A stretch of 64,000 nt of DNA from Caulobacter sp. 73W (GCF_041021955.1 NZ_CP158375.1:2852001-2916000), one strand, 5' to 3'; shown: positions 8,519 through 17,288, counted from the stretch's first letter. Notes: a model not told the origin generated them from the sequence alone. Numbers and translations: made by a program.

Positions 8519-9057
8519 GCGTCTGCTTCGTGAGCGGCAAGGGCGGCGAGCACCTGGTCGACGGCCACCTGATGCGGCGTGTCGGCGGTCTCCACCACGA
8601 TGTCGGCCTCGGCGTAGAGGGGGTAACGGACCTCGGCCAGCTGCGTCAGGACCTCCAGCGGATCGCGGTTGCGCAGAAGGGGACGGCTGTCCTTGCGTCC
8701 GACGCGGCGGGCCAGGATGTCGAGATCGGCCTTCAGCCAGATCGAGGTCGCCCGGCCCTTGATCAGTTCGCGGGTTTTGGGATCGACGAACGCGCCGCCG
8801 CCGGTGGCCAGAACATGGACCGGCTCGTCCAGCAGGCGGGCGATCACCCGGCGCTCCCCGTCGCGGAAGGCGGCCTCGCCCATGTCGGCGAAGATTTCCG
8901 GAATGCTGCGGCCCGCGGCGGCCTCCACCTCGTTGTCGGCGTCCTTGAACGGCAGGCCGAGCGCGTAGGCCAGGCGACGGCCGACGCTGGATTTGCCCAC
9001 GCCCATGAGGCCGACGAGCACGATGGTTCGGGTGGGAGGGGCGGGGGTTGCGATCAT
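8515..9057 (-). CDS. aroK: Shikimate kinase
   Basis: Phosphorylates shikimate at the 3-hydroxyl using ATP, in aromatic amino-acid synthesis. The protein has 180 residues from the ATG at 9057. A TTG six codons further upstream is less likely. Walker [16 protein letters not shown], the shikimate-binding D-x-D region in FKDADNEVE, and the GGGAF segment are in their expected order. The lid region KDSRPLLRN is also present. It heads the aroK-aroB-CNNM operon and diverges from the secreted protein gene at 9132, leaving about 74 bases for two promoters. Confidence 0.95.
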   Translation of the reverse strand: MIATPAPPTRTIVLVGLMGVGKSSVGRRLAYALGLPFKDADNEVEAAAGRSIPEIFADMGEAAFRDGERRVIARLLDEPVHVLATGGGAFVDPKTRELIKGRATSIWLKADLDILARRVGRKDSRPLLRNRDPLEVLTQLAEVRYPLYAEADIVVETADTPHQVAVDQVLAALAAHEADA

Positions 9058-9095
9058 GGTGGTGCTTGGAAACAACCGCTTACACGAGCACGGGG

Positions 9096-9124
9096 TTGGG
9101 CGCCACGTTCGGGCCGGGCATAAT
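9096..9124 (+). promoter_or_regulatory. Sigma-70-type promoter for the gene at 9132
   Basis: TTGGGC (9096-9101), a 17-base spacer and CATAAT (9119-9124). Initiation seven bases after the -10 would fall at or next to the A of the ATG at 9132, implying a leaderless mRNA. No Shine-Dalgarno sequence is seen. Confidence 0.5.
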
Positions 9125-9131
9125 CACATCC

Positions 9132-10577
9132 ATGGTTCGTCGCAGATTCCTCCCCGCCGCCCTCGCCATCGCAATCTCCAGCCCCGCCTTCGCGCAGGTT
9201 GAGGTGACCACCCTGGCGCCGCCCGACCTGTTCTCGACGCCGGTGGGCGCCGACACGGGGCTGGGATCGGACCTGTGGAGAGGGACCTCGCCCGCCATCC
9301 TGCGCGACGCGCTGCCCAAGGTGTCGTCCAAGGGACTGTCGCCGGCGGCGCAGGGCTTGGCCCGCCGCCTGCTGATGACCGGCGCCTTCGGTCCGGACGG
9401 CGCGGGGAATGATCCCGCCCTCGGCGCGGCGCGTGTGCAGGGCCTGCTGGCCTTGGGCGAGGCGGACGGCGCGGCGGAGATCCTGCAGCGGGCGCCCAAC
9501 CTGTCCTCCAGCTCAGCCCTGTCGCAGGCGGCGGCGGAATCGGCCCTGATCATCGGCGATGACGCGCGGGCCTGCGCGGTTGCGGAAGCGGTCGCCGAGA
9601 ACCGCGGCGATCCCTACTGGCTGCGCCTGCGGGCCTTCTGCCAGGCGACGTCCGGTCAGACCGAGGCGGCGCAGCTGACCCTGACCCTCGCCACGGCGCA
9701 GGAGCCGAAGGGCTCGGCCTTTCCGCGCCTGATGGGCGCCTTGATCGCCGGCGCCGGCTCGCCAGGCGAGGCGTCGCTGAAAAGCGGCGTCGAGTACGCC
9801 ATCTCCCGTAAGCTGGGCCTGAACCTGGACGCCGCCCGCGCCAACGCCAGCCCGGCCATCGCCGCGCATTTGGCCGCGCCGCCGGCGCCGCCTGAACTGG
9901 CGGCCGGCGACCTGACGGCGGCTGAAACCTCCGCTCTGGCGTTCCTGCGCCGGACCAAGGGGATCGTCGCCTTCACCGAGGCGGCCGTTTCCGCCCGCCC
10001 CGTGATCGCGTCCCTGGTCGGCGCCCGGGCGCCGCTGCAGGACCCGCTGCTGTTCATCCGCGCCGCCGTGGCGGCTGGCGACGTGGAGACGGCCCGCGCC
10101 ATCCGGGGCGGCCTGGTCTCCGACAGCGCGGCGTCTGCCGACGACATGGCCCTGATCGACGCCCTGATCGCGGCGGCGGCCGGGCAGGCCGACGGCCCCA
10201 CCCTGGACCGGCTGGTCGAGCGCGGCGCCCAGGGCGGCGCCAAGTCGTCCGCCCAGCCGGCGGCCATGATCCTGTGGGCCCTGGCGCCCGCCGACGGCGT
10301 GTCGATGAGCGCCCAGGCGCGGGGTGAGTTCGCCGCGTTCGAAGGGCCGCGCTCCAGCGCCTCGCCCGCGCGCCTCGCCGCCCTTGATCAGGCCTCCGCC
10401 GCCGGCCTGAAGGGCGAGACCGGCCTGCTGGCCCTCAGCATCGCCGCCGACGCCGGGATCGGCAACTTCGCCAGCGCTGACCGCGCCCGCGTGGTCCGCG
10501 CCCTGAACCGCGCCGGCCTGACCGCCGACGCCCGCGCCTTCGCGGCGGAAGGCGTCCTGAGCCTGCAGATCAAATGA
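9132..10577 (+). CDS. Secreted helical-repeat protein of unknown function
   Basis: A 481-residue protein with a clear signal peptide (basic MVRRR, hydrophobic core, SPAFA-Q cleavage site near residue 22). The ATG at 9132 is chosen because it begins this signal peptide. The mature part is alanine-rich and helical throughout, with irregular TPR- or HEAT-like helix pairs, and has no catalytic motif I recognise. It is probably periplasmic. Its stop overlaps the xerD start by four bases. I recall the same neighbour upstream of xerD in related genomes, which suggests a conserved but undescribed link to cell envelope or division. That link is inference. Confidence 0.8.
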   Translation: MVRRRFLPAALAIAISSPAFAQVEVTTLAPPDLFSTPVGADTGLGSDLWRGTSPAILRDALPKVSSKGLSPAAQGLARRLLMTGAFGPDGAGNDPALGAARVQGLLALGEADGAAEILQRAPNLSSSSALSQAAAESALIIGDDARACAVAEAVAENRGDPYWLRLRAFCQATSGQTEAAQLTLTLATAQEPKGSAFPRLMGALIAGAGSPGEASLKSGVEYAISRKLGLNLDAARANASPAIAAHLAAPPAPPELAAGDLTAAETSALAFLRRTKGIVAFTEAAVSARPVIASLVGARAPLQDPLLFIRAAVAAGDVETARAIRGGLVSDSAASADDMALIDALIAAAAGQADGPTLDRLVERGAQGGAKSSAQPAAMILWALAPADGVSMSAQARGEFAAFEGPRSSASPARLAALDQASAAGLKGETGLLALSIAADAGIGNFASADRARVVRALNRAGLTADARAFAAEGVLSLQIK

Positions 10578-11482
10578 GCGCCGGCTGGGTCGAGGCGTTC
10601 CTGGAGATGATGGCCGTCGAGCGGGCGTCGTCCAAGAACACCCTGACCGCCTATGGCAAGGATCTGGAGGACGCCGCCGCCTTCCTCAAAGGGCGGGGCC
10701 GCGACTTCGCCAGCGCCTCGGCCGAGGATGTGGAAGCCTATTTCGCCGACCTCGGCGCGCGGGGGCTGTCGCCGGCCACGGCGTCGAGGCGACGCTCGGC
10801 CCTGCGCCAGTTCCACCGCTTCGTGCTGGGCGAGGGTTGGCGGCAGGACGATCCCTCACGGCGGGTTGAGGCGCCCAAGAAGGGCCGGCCCCTGCCCAAG
10901 GTGCTGAGCCGGGACGAGGTGGAGAACCTGATCGCCGCCGCCTTCGAGAAGGACGCCGAGCACGGGCTGCGGTTGGCCTGCATGATCGAGCTGCTCTACG
11001 CCTCGGGCCTGCGGATTTCGGAGCTTCTGAACCTGCCGCTGGCGGCCCTGACCCGCGATCCGGCCTACCTGATCGTCAAGGGCAAGGGCGGCAAGGAGCG
11101 GCTGGCCCCCCTGAACGAGGCCGCCCGCGCGGCGGTGAAGGCCTATCTTGATGTGCGCGCGCACTTCCTGCCCGCCGGGGTGAAGGACAGTCCGTGGCTG
11201 TTCGTCTCGCGCAGCGCCGCCGGGCGCCTGACCTCGCGCCGGGTGGCCCAACTGCTGGACGAGGCGGCGATCAACGCCGGCATCGACCGCGAGAAGGTCA
11301 GCCCCCACGTCCTGCGCCACGCCTTCGCGACCCATCTGCTGGAGGGCGGGGCGGACCTGCGCGTGGTCCAGACCCTGCTCGGCCATGCCGACATCGCCAC
11401 CACCCAGATCTACACTCACGTAGCGGAAGGTCGCCTCAAGGCGGTGGTCGAGGAAAAGCACCCGCTCGCGAAGAAGAGTTGA
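10574..11482 (+). CDS. xerD: Tyrosine recombinase XerD
   Basis: Site-specific recombinase that, with XerC, resolves chromosome dimers at dif during division. It has 302 residues. The N-terminal SAM-like core-binding domain covers residues 1-90. The catalytic domain carries R147 in YASGLRISE, lysine near 171 in KGKGGKERL, H245 and R248 in HVLRHAFATH, H271 in LLGHADIATTQ and the nucleophile Y280. The full set argues for an active chromosomal XerD and not a phage integrase. Its start overlaps the upstream secreted-protein gene. Confidence 0.94.
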   Translation: MSAGWVEAFLEMMAVERASSKNTLTAYGKDLEDAAAFLKGRGRDFASASAEDVEAYFADLGARGLSPATASRRRSALRQFHRFVLGEGWRQDDPSRRVEAPKKGRPLPKVLSRDEVENLIAAAFEKDAEHGLRLACMIELLYASGLRISELLNLPLAALTRDPAYLIVKGKGGKERLAPLNEAARAAVKAYLDVRAHFLPAGVKDSPWLFVSRSAAGRLTSRRVAQLLDEAAINAGIDREKVSPHVLRHAFATHLLEGGADLRVVQTLLGHADIATTQIYTHVAEGRLKAVVEEKHPLAKKS

Positions 11483-11551
11483 CGCCGTTCCACCCCGCCG
11501 CAAGTCTTCTCGCAATTGCAAAAGAAGAAACGATCGCGGGGGAGTGAGACG

Positions 11552-12607
11552 ATGACCGGCAGGACGCCCAGAGGCTTCTTCAAACCCCTGGCCATAGGCG
11601 CTCCGGCGCCTTTGCGCGAGCTGCCGAACCGGGTGGAGCGGATGATCCACTTCATCCCGCCGCATCTGGAAAAGGTGCGCGCCAAGGTCCCCGAGCTGCT
11701 GGGCGAGGTGGACGTGATCCTCGCTAACCTGGAGGACGCCATTCCCGCCGACGCCAAGACGGCGGCGCGGGCGGGGTTGATCGAGTTGGCGCGGGACGTG
11801 GACTTCGCGGCGGCGGGGGTGGGCTTCTGGACCCGCATCAACTGCCTGAACTCCCCCTGGCACCTGGACGAGGTCAGCGAGATCGTCGAGCGGGCGGGGG
11901 CCAAGATCGACGTCATCATGGTCCCCAAGGTCGAGGGTCCCTGGGACATCTTCTACATGGACCAGCTGCTGGCCTCGTTAGAGGCCAGGCATGGACTGAC
12001 CAAGCCCATCCTGCTGCACGCCATCCTGGAGACGGCCGAGGGCGTGATGAACGTCGAGGCCATCGCCGGCGCTAGCCCGCGCATGCAGGGGATCAGCCTG
12101 GGTCCCGCCGACCTTGCCGCCAGCCGCGCCATGAAGACCACCCGTGTCGGGGGCGGCCATCCGGGCTATCGGGTGGTCGAGGATCCGCACGCCGATGGTG
12201 GAGCGCGGGCCAGCGTCCAGCAGGACCTGTGGCACTACACCTTCGCCAAGATGGTCGACGCCTGCGCGGCGCATGGGATCAAGCCGTTCTACGGCCCGTT
12301 CGGCGCCATCGACGATCCGCAAGCCTGCGAGCAGCAGTTCCGCAACGCTTTCCTGATGGGCTGCGCGGGCGCCTGGAGCCTGCACCCCAGCCAGGTCGCC
12401 ATCGCCAAGACGGTGTTCTCTCCCGACCCCGCCGAGGTCGCCTTCGCCCGGCGCATCCTCGAGGCCATGCCCGACGGCACGGGCGTCGCCATGCTGGACG
12501 GCAAGATGCAGGACGACGCCACCTGGAAGCAGGCCAAGGTCATAATCGACTGCGCCCGCCAGATCGCGGCAAGGGACGCCGGCTACGCCAAACTCTATGG
12601 GTTCTGA
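11552..12607 (+). CDS. CoA-ester lyase of the HpcH/CitE family (malyl-CoA lyase-like)
   Basis: A 351-residue TIM-barrel lyase. Family members cleave or form C-C bonds in acyl-CoA esters such as L-malyl-CoA, beta-methylmalyl-CoA or citramalyl-CoA, using Mg2+. Metal ligands are in the [13 protein letters not shown] segment near the N-terminus, [20 protein letters not shown] and [13 protein letters not shown]. An ATG preceded by GGGGGAG is used, while an upstream in-frame start at 11516 lacks a good site. At about 350 residues it is longer than plain CitE (about 290), closer to malyl-CoA/beta-methylmalyl-CoA lyases. No ethylmalonyl-CoA pathway gene lies beside it, so the exact substrate is open. 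Confidence 0.85.
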   Translation: MTGRTPRGFFKPLAIGAPAPLRELPNRVERMIHFIPPHLEKVRAKVPELLGEVDVILANLEDAIPADAKTAARAGLIELARDVDFAAAGVGFWTRINCLNSPWHLDEVSEIVERAGAKIDVIMVPKVEGPWDIFYMDQLLASLEARHGLTKPILLHAILETAEGVMNVEAIAGASPRMQGISLGPADLAASRAMKTTRVGGGHPGYRVVEDPHADGGARASVQQDLWHYTFAKMVDACAAHGIKPFYGPFGAIDDPQACEQQFRNAFLMGCAGAWSLHPSQVAIAKTVFSPDPAEVAFARRILEAMPDGTGVAMLDGKMQDDATWKQAKVIIDCARQIAARDAGYAKLYGF

Positions 12608-12624
12608 AAAAATCTCGGCGGGCG

Positions 12625-12651
12625 TGTCACATCACGGAGCGCCATCTCGTC
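12625..12651 (+). promoter_or_regulatory. ECF41-type sigma promoter
   Basis: TGTCACA (12625-12631), exactly 16 bases, then CGTC (12648-12651). This matches, as I remember it, the published ECF41 consensus TGTCACA-n16-CGTC. It sits 41 bases before the start of the carboxymuconolactone-decarboxylase-like gene, which is followed by an ECF41 sigma gene, as expected for an autoregulated ECF41 operon. Confidence 0.85.
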
Positions 12652-12691
12652 TTCAGGTCGAACGTGCATGAGGCACGGATGGAGACGACCA

Positions 12692-13156
12692 ATGACCCCG
12701 CGACTGACCAATCCCCACAAGCTGGCTCCCGACGGCATCAAGGCGATGATGGCTCTGGAAGTCAGCATCATGAACAGCGGCCTGGAACGCAGCGTGATCG
12801 AGTTCGTGAAGCTGCGCGCCTCGCAGATCAACGGCTGCGCCTACTGCATCAACATGCACGCCACGGACGCCCGCAAGCATGGCGAAAAGCAGGTGCGCCT
12901 GGACCTGCTGCCGGCCTGGCGCGAGGCGCCGGTCTATACGGCCCGTGAACGCGCCGCCCTGGCCTGGACCGAGGCCCTGACCCTGGTCGCCCAGACCAAC
13001 GCCCCCGACGCCGACTATGAGCAGGTGAAGGCCGTTTTCAGCGACGCCGAGCAGGTTCACCTGACCCTGCTGATCGGGGCGATCAACGCCTGGAACCGCC
13101 TGCAGGTCGGCTTCCGGGCCCTGCCGGCCCTGGACCCCGTCGATGTCGCGGCCTGA
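12692..13156 (+). CDS. Carboxymuconolactone decarboxylase/AhpD-like protein
   Basis: A 154-residue all-helical protein of the CMD/AhpD superfamily. The redox pair C49-x2-C52 with H56 (CAYCINMH) is the AhpD-like peroxidase signature, so an alkylhydroperoxidase or thiol-redox role is more likely than true decarboxylase activity. The ATG at 12692 follows GGAGACG. It overlaps the downstream ECF41 sigma gene by 14 bases. CMD-type proteins are among the three protein types known to be encoded beside ECF41 sigma factors (carboxymuconolactone decarboxylase, oxidoreductase, epimerase). The signal that induces it is unknown. Confidence 0.9.
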   Translation: MTPRLTNPHKLAPDGIKAMMALEVSIMNSGLERSVIEFVKLRASQINGCAYCINMHATDARKHGEKQVRLDLLPAWREAPVYTARERAALAWTEALTLVAQTNAPDADYEQVKAVFSDAEQVHLTLLIGAINAWNRLQVGFRALPALDPVDVAA

Positions 13157-14048
13157 GGACGCCACGACCACAGTATTCGAGGCGCATCGGTCCCGGCTGA
13201 CGCGCCTCGCCTACCGTATGCTCGGCTCCCTGAGCGAAGCCGAGGATGTAGTGCAGGACGCCTGGCTTCGATGGCGGTCGGTGGACATGGCGGGCGTCCA
13301 GAACGCCGGCGCTTTCCTGTCGCGCACCGTCACGCGCCTGTGCCTCGACCAGATGAAATCGGCGCGCGTGCGGCGCGAGACCTATGTAGGCGCCTGGCTG
13401 CCGGAGCCGCTGATCGCGGTCGAGGCCGAGGAGCCGATGCAGGACGACCTGACCCTCACCCTGATGCTGGCGCTGGAGCGGTTGTCGCCGTTGGAGCGCG
13501 CGGCGTTCCTGCTGCACGACGTGTTCGGCGTCGGCCTGGACGAGGTGGCGGGAACCCTGGACCGAGAGCCGGCCGCCGTGCGTCAGCTGGCGGTCCGCGC
13601 CCGGCGGCATGTGCAGGAGGCGCGCCCGCGCTATCCCGTGCCGCAGGAGGAGGGCGACCGCATCGCCCAGGCCTTCTTCAACGCCACCCGCAGCGGCGAC
13701 CTGGACGTGCTGCAGGGCCTGCTAGCCGAAAGCGTCGTCATCCGCGCCGACGGCGGCGGCAAGGTGCTGGCCTTCATCAATCCCATCGTCGGCATCGAGC
13801 GGGCGATCCGCCTCTACAAAGGCCTGTTCCGCAAGGAGATACTCCAGGACGCGGCCATGGTGCGGCCCATGTGGATCGACGGCTTGCCCGGCTATGTCAG
13901 CCGCGAGCGCGGCGGCGTGCTGCAGACCACGGCCTTCGAGATCGAGGATGGCCGCATCGTCGCCGTCTACATCACCCGCAATCCAGACAAGCTGGGGCGC
14001 GTGACGCAAGCGCTGTCCGCCATGCCTGGCGCGACGGGCGCGCATTGA
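13143..14048 (+). CDS. ECF41-family RNA polymerase sigma factor
   Basis: A 301-residue extracytoplasmic-function sigma factor with regions sigma2 (about 12-78) and sigma4 (about 105-158) plus a C-terminal SnoaL/NTF2-like extension (about 170-295). All three ECF41 hallmark motifs are seen: WLPEP at 85-89 in the linker, DGGGK at 203-207, and NPDKL at 280-284. In this group the extension works as a built-in regulator instead of a separate anti-sigma factor, and none is encoded nearby. The gene overlaps the CMD-like gene, and the operon has a matching ECF41 promoter at 12625-12651, consistent with autoregulation. Confidence 0.95.
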   Translation: MSRPEDATTTVFEAHRSRLTRLAYRMLGSLSEAEDVVQDAWLRWRSVDMAGVQNAGAFLSRTVTRLCLDQMKSARVRRETYVGAWLPEPLIAVEAEEPMQDDLTLTLMLALERLSPLERAAFLLHDVFGVGLDEVAGTLDREPAAVRQLAVRARRHVQEARPRYPVPQEEGDRIAQAFFNATRSGDLDVLQGLLAESVVIRADGGGKVLAFINPIVGIERAIRLYKGLFRKEILQDAAMVRPMWIDGLPGYVSRERGGVLQTTAFEIEDGRIVAVYITRNPDKLGRVTQALSAMPGATGAH

Positions 14049-14103
14049 TCCGGGCCTTGGCCGGGCGGTAGAAGGCTTGGCCCTGCATACCCAAGGATCG
14101 CCC

Positions 14104-15114
14104 ATGGCCGCCCGCTACGACTTCGCTTCCGACAACGTCGCCGGGGCCATGCCCGAGGTGATGGAGGCGCTGGTCGCCGCCAATGCGGGGGCGGCCTCGG
14201 GCTATGGCTCCGACCATGTCAGCGCCCGCGCGGCCGACCTGATCCGCCAAGCGCTCGACGCCGACGCGGTGGTGAAGTTCCTGCCGTCGGGCACCGCCGC
14301 CAACGCGTTTGCGCTGGGCTGCCTGGCCCAGCCGCACGAGGCGGTGATCGCCCATGAGCACGCCCATATCTGCACGGACGAGACCGGGGCCCCCGGCTTC
14401 TTCACCCACGGCACGGGGCTGATCGGCCTGCCGGGGGCGAGCGGCAAGATGGAGCTGGCCGCGCTTCAGGCGGCCCTGGCCGAGCCGGACGTCTCCTATC
14501 GCCAGCCGGCGGCGGCCCTGTCCCTGACCCAAGCCACCGAATACGGCACGGTCTATTCCGGCGACGCCCTGGCCGCCCTGACCGCCGCCGCCAAGGCCAA
14601 GGGTTATGGCGTCCACCTGGACGGCGCGCGCCTTGCCAACGCAGTGGCGGCGGGATTCGACCTGAAATCCGTCGCCAAGATGGGCGTCGACATCCTGGTC
14701 ATGGGCGGGACCAAGGCTGGCTCCACCCCGACCGAGGCGGTGGTGTTCTTCGACAAGAGCTTCGAGCGCCGGCTAGAGGCGCGGATCAAGCATTCGGGCC
14801 AGTTGATCTCCAAGGGCCGCTATCTGGCCGCGCCGTGGATCGGCATGCTGGAGAGCGGCGCCTGGGCCGACCGCGCCGCCCACGCCAACGCCATGGCGCA
14901 AAAGCTGGCCGCCCTGATGCCCTTCCCGCTGCTGCACGCCGTAGAGGCCAACGGCCTGTTCGTCCAGATGGATGAGCCGACGCTTGAGCGTCTGCGCGGC
15001 AAGGGCTGGTTCGTCTATCGCTTCCTCGACGGCTCGGTGCGCTTCATGTGCTCCTGGGCGACGACGCCGGAGATGGTCGAGGAACTGGGCGAAGCCCTGA
15101 AGGCGGTCGCATGA
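14104..15114 (+). CDS. Low-specificity L-threonine aldolase
   Basis: PLP-dependent beta-eliminating lyase of 336 residues that splits threonine or allo-threonine into glycine and acetaldehyde. Features are FASDNVAGAMPEVMEAL at the start, VKFLPSGTAANAFAL, the histidine stacked on PLP in AHEHAHICTDE, the HLDGARLANA segment with the PLP-binding aspartate, and the Schiff-base lysine in LVMGGTKAGS. The ATG at 14104 follows AAGGATCG. Its stop overlaps the start of the next gene by four bases, so the two are cotranscribed. The combination with a phosphonate-type binding protein is unusual. Confidence 0.92.
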   Translation: MAARYDFASDNVAGAMPEVMEALVAANAGAASGYGSDHVSARAADLIRQALDADAVVKFLPSGTAANAFALGCLAQPHEAVIAHEHAHICTDETGAPGFFTHGTGLIGLPGASGKMELAALQAALAEPDVSYRQPAAALSLTQATEYGTVYSGDALAALTAAAKAKGYGVHLDGARLANAVAAGFDLKSVAKMGVDILVMGGTKAGSTPTEAVVFFDKSFERRLEARIKHSGQLISKGRYLAAPWIGMLESGAWADRAAHANAMAQKLAALMPFPLLHAVEANGLFVQMDEPTLERLRGKGWFVYRFLDGSVRFMCSWATTPEMVEELGEALKAVA

Positions 15115-15914
15115 GGGCGCTGCTGGCGGGCCTGCTGGCGCTGGTCGCGACGGGCGCGGCGGGCGAGCCGCGTCCCCTGGCCTTCGCCACCTATCACTAC
15201 GCCCGTTACGACCGCGCCATGGCCCTGACGCCGATGGCGGAGCATCTCAGCCACGCCCTGGGCCGCAAGGTGACGGTGCAGGTGCTGGAAAGCCCGGACG
15301 CCCTGGCCGCCGCGATCCGCGAGGGCAAGGTGGACGTGGCGGTGACCAACCTGTCGGCCTATCTCGGCTCCGCCCAGGCGCCGGCTACGCGTCCGGTCGC
15401 CATGTTCGACGTGCCGCCCGCGACGCTGGACGCCTATCGCGGCGTGCTGCTGGCCCGCGTCGGCGTCGATCTGAAGACGCCGGGCCTGCGCTATGTGCGG
15501 GTGATCCCCGGCTCCACCTCCGGGGCGCTGGTGCAGGCGCCGTGGGTGAAGACGCGGGGGCTGAGCCTGACCGACGCCGGGTTCGCCGGAACTCACGACG
15601 GGGCCATGAACCGCCTGCTGGACGGATCGGCCGACATCGCCGCCCTGGCCGAGGAGCCGTGGCGAACCCTGAAGGCCCAGAAGCCGGCGGAGGCCGCCAA
15701 GCTGGTCGAGCTTTGGCGCTCCGACCCCATTCCGCCCGGCCCGGTGGTCTGCGTGCAGAGCGCGCAGGTGGCTTGCGACGCCGTGGCGGCGGCCCTGACC
15801 GCGTCCGCCGCCGCGTCCCCGGCCGAGGCCCTGTCCCAGGGCTGGTCGGAGACGGCGGGGGCGACGCGGCTGATCCCGGTCGATCCCGCGATCTACGCGG
15901 CTTTCCTGCGCTAG
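15111..15914 (+). CDS. PhnD-like periplasmic substrate-binding protein
   Basis: A 267-residue exported protein of the phosphate/phosphite/phosphonate binding (PhnD) superfamily. A signal peptide spans residues 1-19 (MRALLAGLLALVATGAAG). The mature start LAFATYHYARYDRAMALTPMAEHLSHALGRKV and the TNLSAYLG and VIPGSTSGALVQ segments are typical of the fold. No ABC permease or ATPase is adjacent, so it may be an orphan receptor, a sensor partner, or use a transporter elsewhere. The start overlaps the threonine aldolase stop (ATGA), and its TAG stop shares CTAG with the convergent gene. Confidence 0.82.
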   Translation: MRALLAGLLALVATGAAGEPRPLAFATYHYARYDRAMALTPMAEHLSHALGRKVTVQVLESPDALAAAIREGKVDVAVTNLSAYLGSAQAPATRPVAMFDVPPATLDAYRGVLLARVGVDLKTPGLRYVRVIPGSTSGALVQAPWVKTRGLSLTDAGFAGTHDGAMNRLLDGSADIAALAEEPWRTLKAQKPAEAAKLVELWRSDPIPPGPVVCVQSAQVACDAVAAALTASAAASPAEALSQGWSETAGATRLIPVDPAIYAAFLR

Positions 15915-17053
15915 GCGGCCAGGCCGAACTTCTTCTTGATGCCCTTGATCGCCTTCACCGCGTAGCCGGTGGCGGCGGGCCAGGTTGCGTCGCCGATGTG
16001 TTCGGGATCGAGGACCGCCTTGGCGTCCTGCGGCCAGTTCGGGTTCTCAAGGAAGGCGCGGCCGATGGCGACGATGTCGGCGCGGCCCTCGGCGATGATC
16101 GCCTCGGCCTCCTGCGGCTGGGTGATCAGGCCCACCGCCATGGTGGCGATCCCGGCCTCGCGGCGCACGGTCTCGGCATAGGGGGTCTGGTAAAGCGGGC
16201 CCGGCTTGTTGGCGGCTTCCATGGACGTCGTCAGGCCGCCCGAGGAGCTGTCGACCACGTCGACGCCACGCGCCTTCAGTTCCTTGGCCAGGACGACGCT
16301 GTCCTCCAGCGACCAGCCGCCGGGCGTGCCGTCGACCGTGGACAGGCGCATGAACAGCGGCTTGTCGGCCGGCCACACCGTACGGACAGCCTCCACCGTC
16401 TCCAACAGGAAGCGCATGCGGCCGTTGATGTCGCCGCCATACTGATCGGTGCGCTGGTTGGAGATCGGCGACAGGAACTCGGTCAGCAGGTAGCCGTGGG
16501 CGCCGTGAATCTCCAGCACCTCGAAACCGGCGGCCAGGGCGCGCCTGGCGCTGTCCACGAACTTGCCGGTCAGGACCTGGATCTCGTCCGCGGTCAGGGC
16601 ATGCGGCGTGGGATAGCCCTCCGCGAAGGGGATGGCGCTGGGCGCCACCGTCCGCCACGGGGCTTCACCCGGCTTGGCGTTTTCGGCCGTGACCGGGCCG
16701 CCGCCCTCGAAGGGACGGTGGGTGCTGGCCTTGCGGCCGGCATGGCCGATCTGGATGGCAGGAACCGCGCCCTGGCTCTTCAGGAAGGCGACGATGCGGG
16801 CCATCTGGGCCTGCTGCTCGTCATTCCACAGCCCCAGGCAGCCGTGGCTGATGCGGCCTTCCGGCTCCACCGCGGTGGCCTCGACCATGACCAGGCCGGC
16901 GCCGCCGATGGCGAAGCGGCCCAGGTGCACGAAGTGCCAATCGTTGGGGACCCCGTCCGTCGCCACGTACTGACACATCGGCGAGACCGCGATGCGGTTC
17001 TTCAGCGTCACGTCGCGAAGGGCGAGGGGCGTGAACAGGGCGGGCGTGGACAT
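15911..17053 (-). CDS. NADH:flavin oxidoreductase (Old Yellow Enzyme, YqjM-like)
   Basis: FMN-dependent ene-reductase of 380 residues that reduces activated C=C bonds with NAD(P)H. It belongs to the YqjM/xenobiotic-reductase branch: LFTPLALRDVTLKNRIAVSPMCQY holds the cysteine typical of that branch, QIGHAGRKAS, the substrate-binding HGAHGYLLTEFLSP and the FMN-phosphate-binding GRADIVAIGRAFLENP. It probably handles electrophilic stress. The gene is single and converges on the PhnD-like gene. Upstream lies a large palindromic intergenic element. Confidence 0.93.
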   Translation of the reverse strand: MSTPALFTPLALRDVTLKNRIAVSPMCQYVATDGVPNDWHFVHLGRFAIGGAGLVMVEATAVEPEGRISHGCLGLWNDEQQAQMARIVAFLKSQGAVPAIQIGHAGRKASTHRPFEGGGPVTAENAKPGEAPWRTVAPSAIPFAEGYPTPHALTADEIQVLTGKFVDSARRALAAGFEVLEIHGAHGYLLTEFLSPISNQRTDQYGGDINGRMRFLLETVEAVRTVWPADKPLFMRLSTVDGTPGGWSLEDSVVLAKELKARGVDVVDSSSGGLTTSMEAANKPGPLYQTPYAETVRREAGIATMAVGLITQPQEAEAIIAEGRADIVAIGRAFLENPNWPQDAKAVLDPEHIGDATWPAATGYAVKAIKGIKKKFGLAA

Positions 17054-17170
17054 ACGGAAACGGCTCCAGTTTCGGTTGCCGTTTAGCTATGTGCTCTACG
17101 CCCGCGATGAAGGGGGGAGGGGGGCGAGATTTTCTGGAAGCTCTAGGGCCTCGCTCGCCTTTTCTCGTCT

Positions 17171-17273
17171 CCCCAGGCCTTGTGCCTGGGGTCCCTGTGT
17201 CGGCGGACATGACGCATCCGGTGGAGAACCACCGATGATGCGGACGCAGGGACCCTCGCCACAAGGGCGAGGG
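17171..17273. repeat. Cruciform-type intergenic palindromic element (type C)
   Basis: Three hairpins in a row: CCCCAGGC/GCCTGGGG (17171-17191), GGTGG-AGAA-CCACC (17220-17233) nested between TCCCTG (17192-17197) and CAGGGA (17247-17252), and CCCTCGCC-ACAAG-GGCGAGGG (17253-17273). The layout resembles a cloverleaf, and it lies in the gap between the oxidoreductase promoter and the accA stop. Probably a dispersed REP/MITE-like element. Copy number was not checked. Confidence 0.65.
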
Positions 17274-17288
17274 AGGCGGCTTTAAGCC

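Noticed and set aside
10574..11482. Tyrosine recombinase as sign of a prophage or integrative element
   Set aside because: Length, N-terminal domain and catalytic residues match chromosomal XerD, and no phage genes are nearby.
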